Below, in pieces: positions 6,426 to 6,808 of a stretch of 6,808 bases of DNA; position 1 is the first letter of the stretch, and each line of letters starts with the position of its first letter. Source of the stretch: NBML01 sp029939535 (GTDB taxonomy: Bacteria; Desulfobacterota; Desulfobacteria; Desulfobacterales; Desulfobacteraceae); assembly GCA_029939535.1 (NCBI GenBank), contig JAOZST010000199.1:1-6808 (forward strand), given 5' to 3'. The notes beneath the pieces are model-generated. The model worked only from the letters and a program-made list of their open reading frames with translations. It was not told the DNA's origin and ran no database searches. The position numbers were made by a program, and so were the translations under genes.

Positions 6426-6773
6426 ATGAAAATCAAAAACATTAGAATATGGAACGAGGATCTGGAACTTACCCGTCCCTATACCATTGCCTATGAAACT
6501 GTAAGCTCGGTTGAGAATCTGTTTGTGAATCTTGAAACAGAAAATGGGATCAGCGGCATCGGAGCGGGATCACCGGCCGAAGATGTTACTGGTGAGAGTT
6601 TCAAGGCCTGTGCAAAAGCCTTGACTGACAGCCTGGAACCTATTTTATCCGGAAAAGATATCAGGTACAGCCGTTCACTGCTAGGGAAACTCAATATTGC
6701 CCTGGCAGAGACACTCAATGGCATTGGCGGCAGCAATGAAGAATTGAGTTCATATGCCCTGTCCCTTGAATAA
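6426..6773 (+). pseudogene. Truncated N-terminal domain of an enolase-superfamily (dipeptide epimerase-like) protein
   Basis: ATG 6426 has AGGGA at 6414-6418 and opens a 115-codon frame. Residues 1-95 look like the capping domain of mandelate racemase/muconate lactonizing enzymes of the dipeptide (L-Ala-D/L-Glu) epimerase branch. Visible blocks are LTRPYTIAYET (15-25), SSVENLFVNLETENG (27-41), IGAGSPAEDVTGESF (45-59) and the PILSGKD turn (72-78). Full members have about 350-400 residues; the catalytic lysines (KxK), metal-binding Asp/Glu residues and barrel all come after this domain. Here the match fades after IALAETL (91-97), the last 18 codons are unlike the family, and the frame stops at 6771-6773. 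No barrel sequence is seen before the next gene. The product would lack an active site. A functional lone capping domain is possible but unlikely. Confidence 0.7.
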
Positions 6774-6793
6774 ATAACATGAGGTTCAAACAA

Positions 6794-6800
6794 AAGGAGG
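6794..6800 (+). promoter_or_regulatory. Strong Shine-Dalgarno site of the next gene
   Basis: AAGGAGG lies four bases before an ATG at 6805. It is a near-perfect site and the best evidence that another gene starts at the right edge. Confidence 0.7.
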
Positions 6801-6804
6801 TTTT

Positions 6805-6808
6805 ATGT
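6805..6808 (+). CDS. Start of a further gene (3' partial, identity unknown)
   Basis: Only the ATG and one base of the second codon fall inside the window. The call rests on the AAGGAGG site just upstream and the same orientation as all neighbours. Nothing can be said about the product. Confidence 0.5.

Overview
The window looks like an accessory stretch of an anaerobic bacterial chromosome. I infer the Desulfobacterota (sulfate reducers and relatives) from the mix of gene families: a stand-alone PocR sensor, a tail of a tungsten-type aldehyde ferredoxin oxidoreductase, a tail of methylenetetrahydrofolate reductase, and a UPF0282-type metallo-beta-lactamase fragment. No rRNA or other marker gene is present, so this placement is tentative. 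Every recognisable gene lies on the + strand. I saw no tRNA, CRISPR array, insertion sequence or convincing intrinsic terminator.

Layout. (1) Positions 1-920 hold the C-terminal part of a large superfamily 2 helicase of the kind found in TOTE-type primase-helicase conflict proteins, ending in a phospholipase-D-like domain. Its N-terminus lies outside the window. (2) Positions 982-3963 hold a three-domain protein of about 993 residues: an aminoglycoside-phosphotransferase-like kinase, an M23 metallopeptidase domain with intact zinc ligands, and a class III PLP enzyme of the phospholyase (ETNPPL/PHYKPL) type. (3) Positions 4016-4243 hold a truncated N-terminal piece of a UPF0282 metallo-beta-lactamase-fold protein. 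(4) Positions 4305-5495 hold an intact membrane-anchored metallophosphoesterase. (5) Positions 5492-5715 hold a frameshifted C-terminal remnant of MetF. (6) Positions 5749-6261 hold a stand-alone PocR ligand-binding domain with a strong Shine-Dalgarno site. (7) Positions 6290-6409 hold the last 39 codons of an aldehyde ferredoxin oxidoreductase, without a start. (8) Positions 6426-6773 hold the N-terminal domain of a mandelate racemase/muconate lactonizing (dipeptide epimerase-like) protein that stops before the catalytic barrel. (9) A new gene starts at 6805 behind an AAGGAGG ribosome site.

The right-hand 2.8 kb therefore alternates intact AT-rich genes with pieces of at least four metabolic genes. 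That pattern fits repeated deletion and recombination, not one working operon. The most notable points are the kinase-M23-phospholyase fusion, the helicase-PLD conflict-type protein beside it, and the MetF remnant. Two single-base homopolymer corrections in that remnant would join it in frame to the PocR gene.
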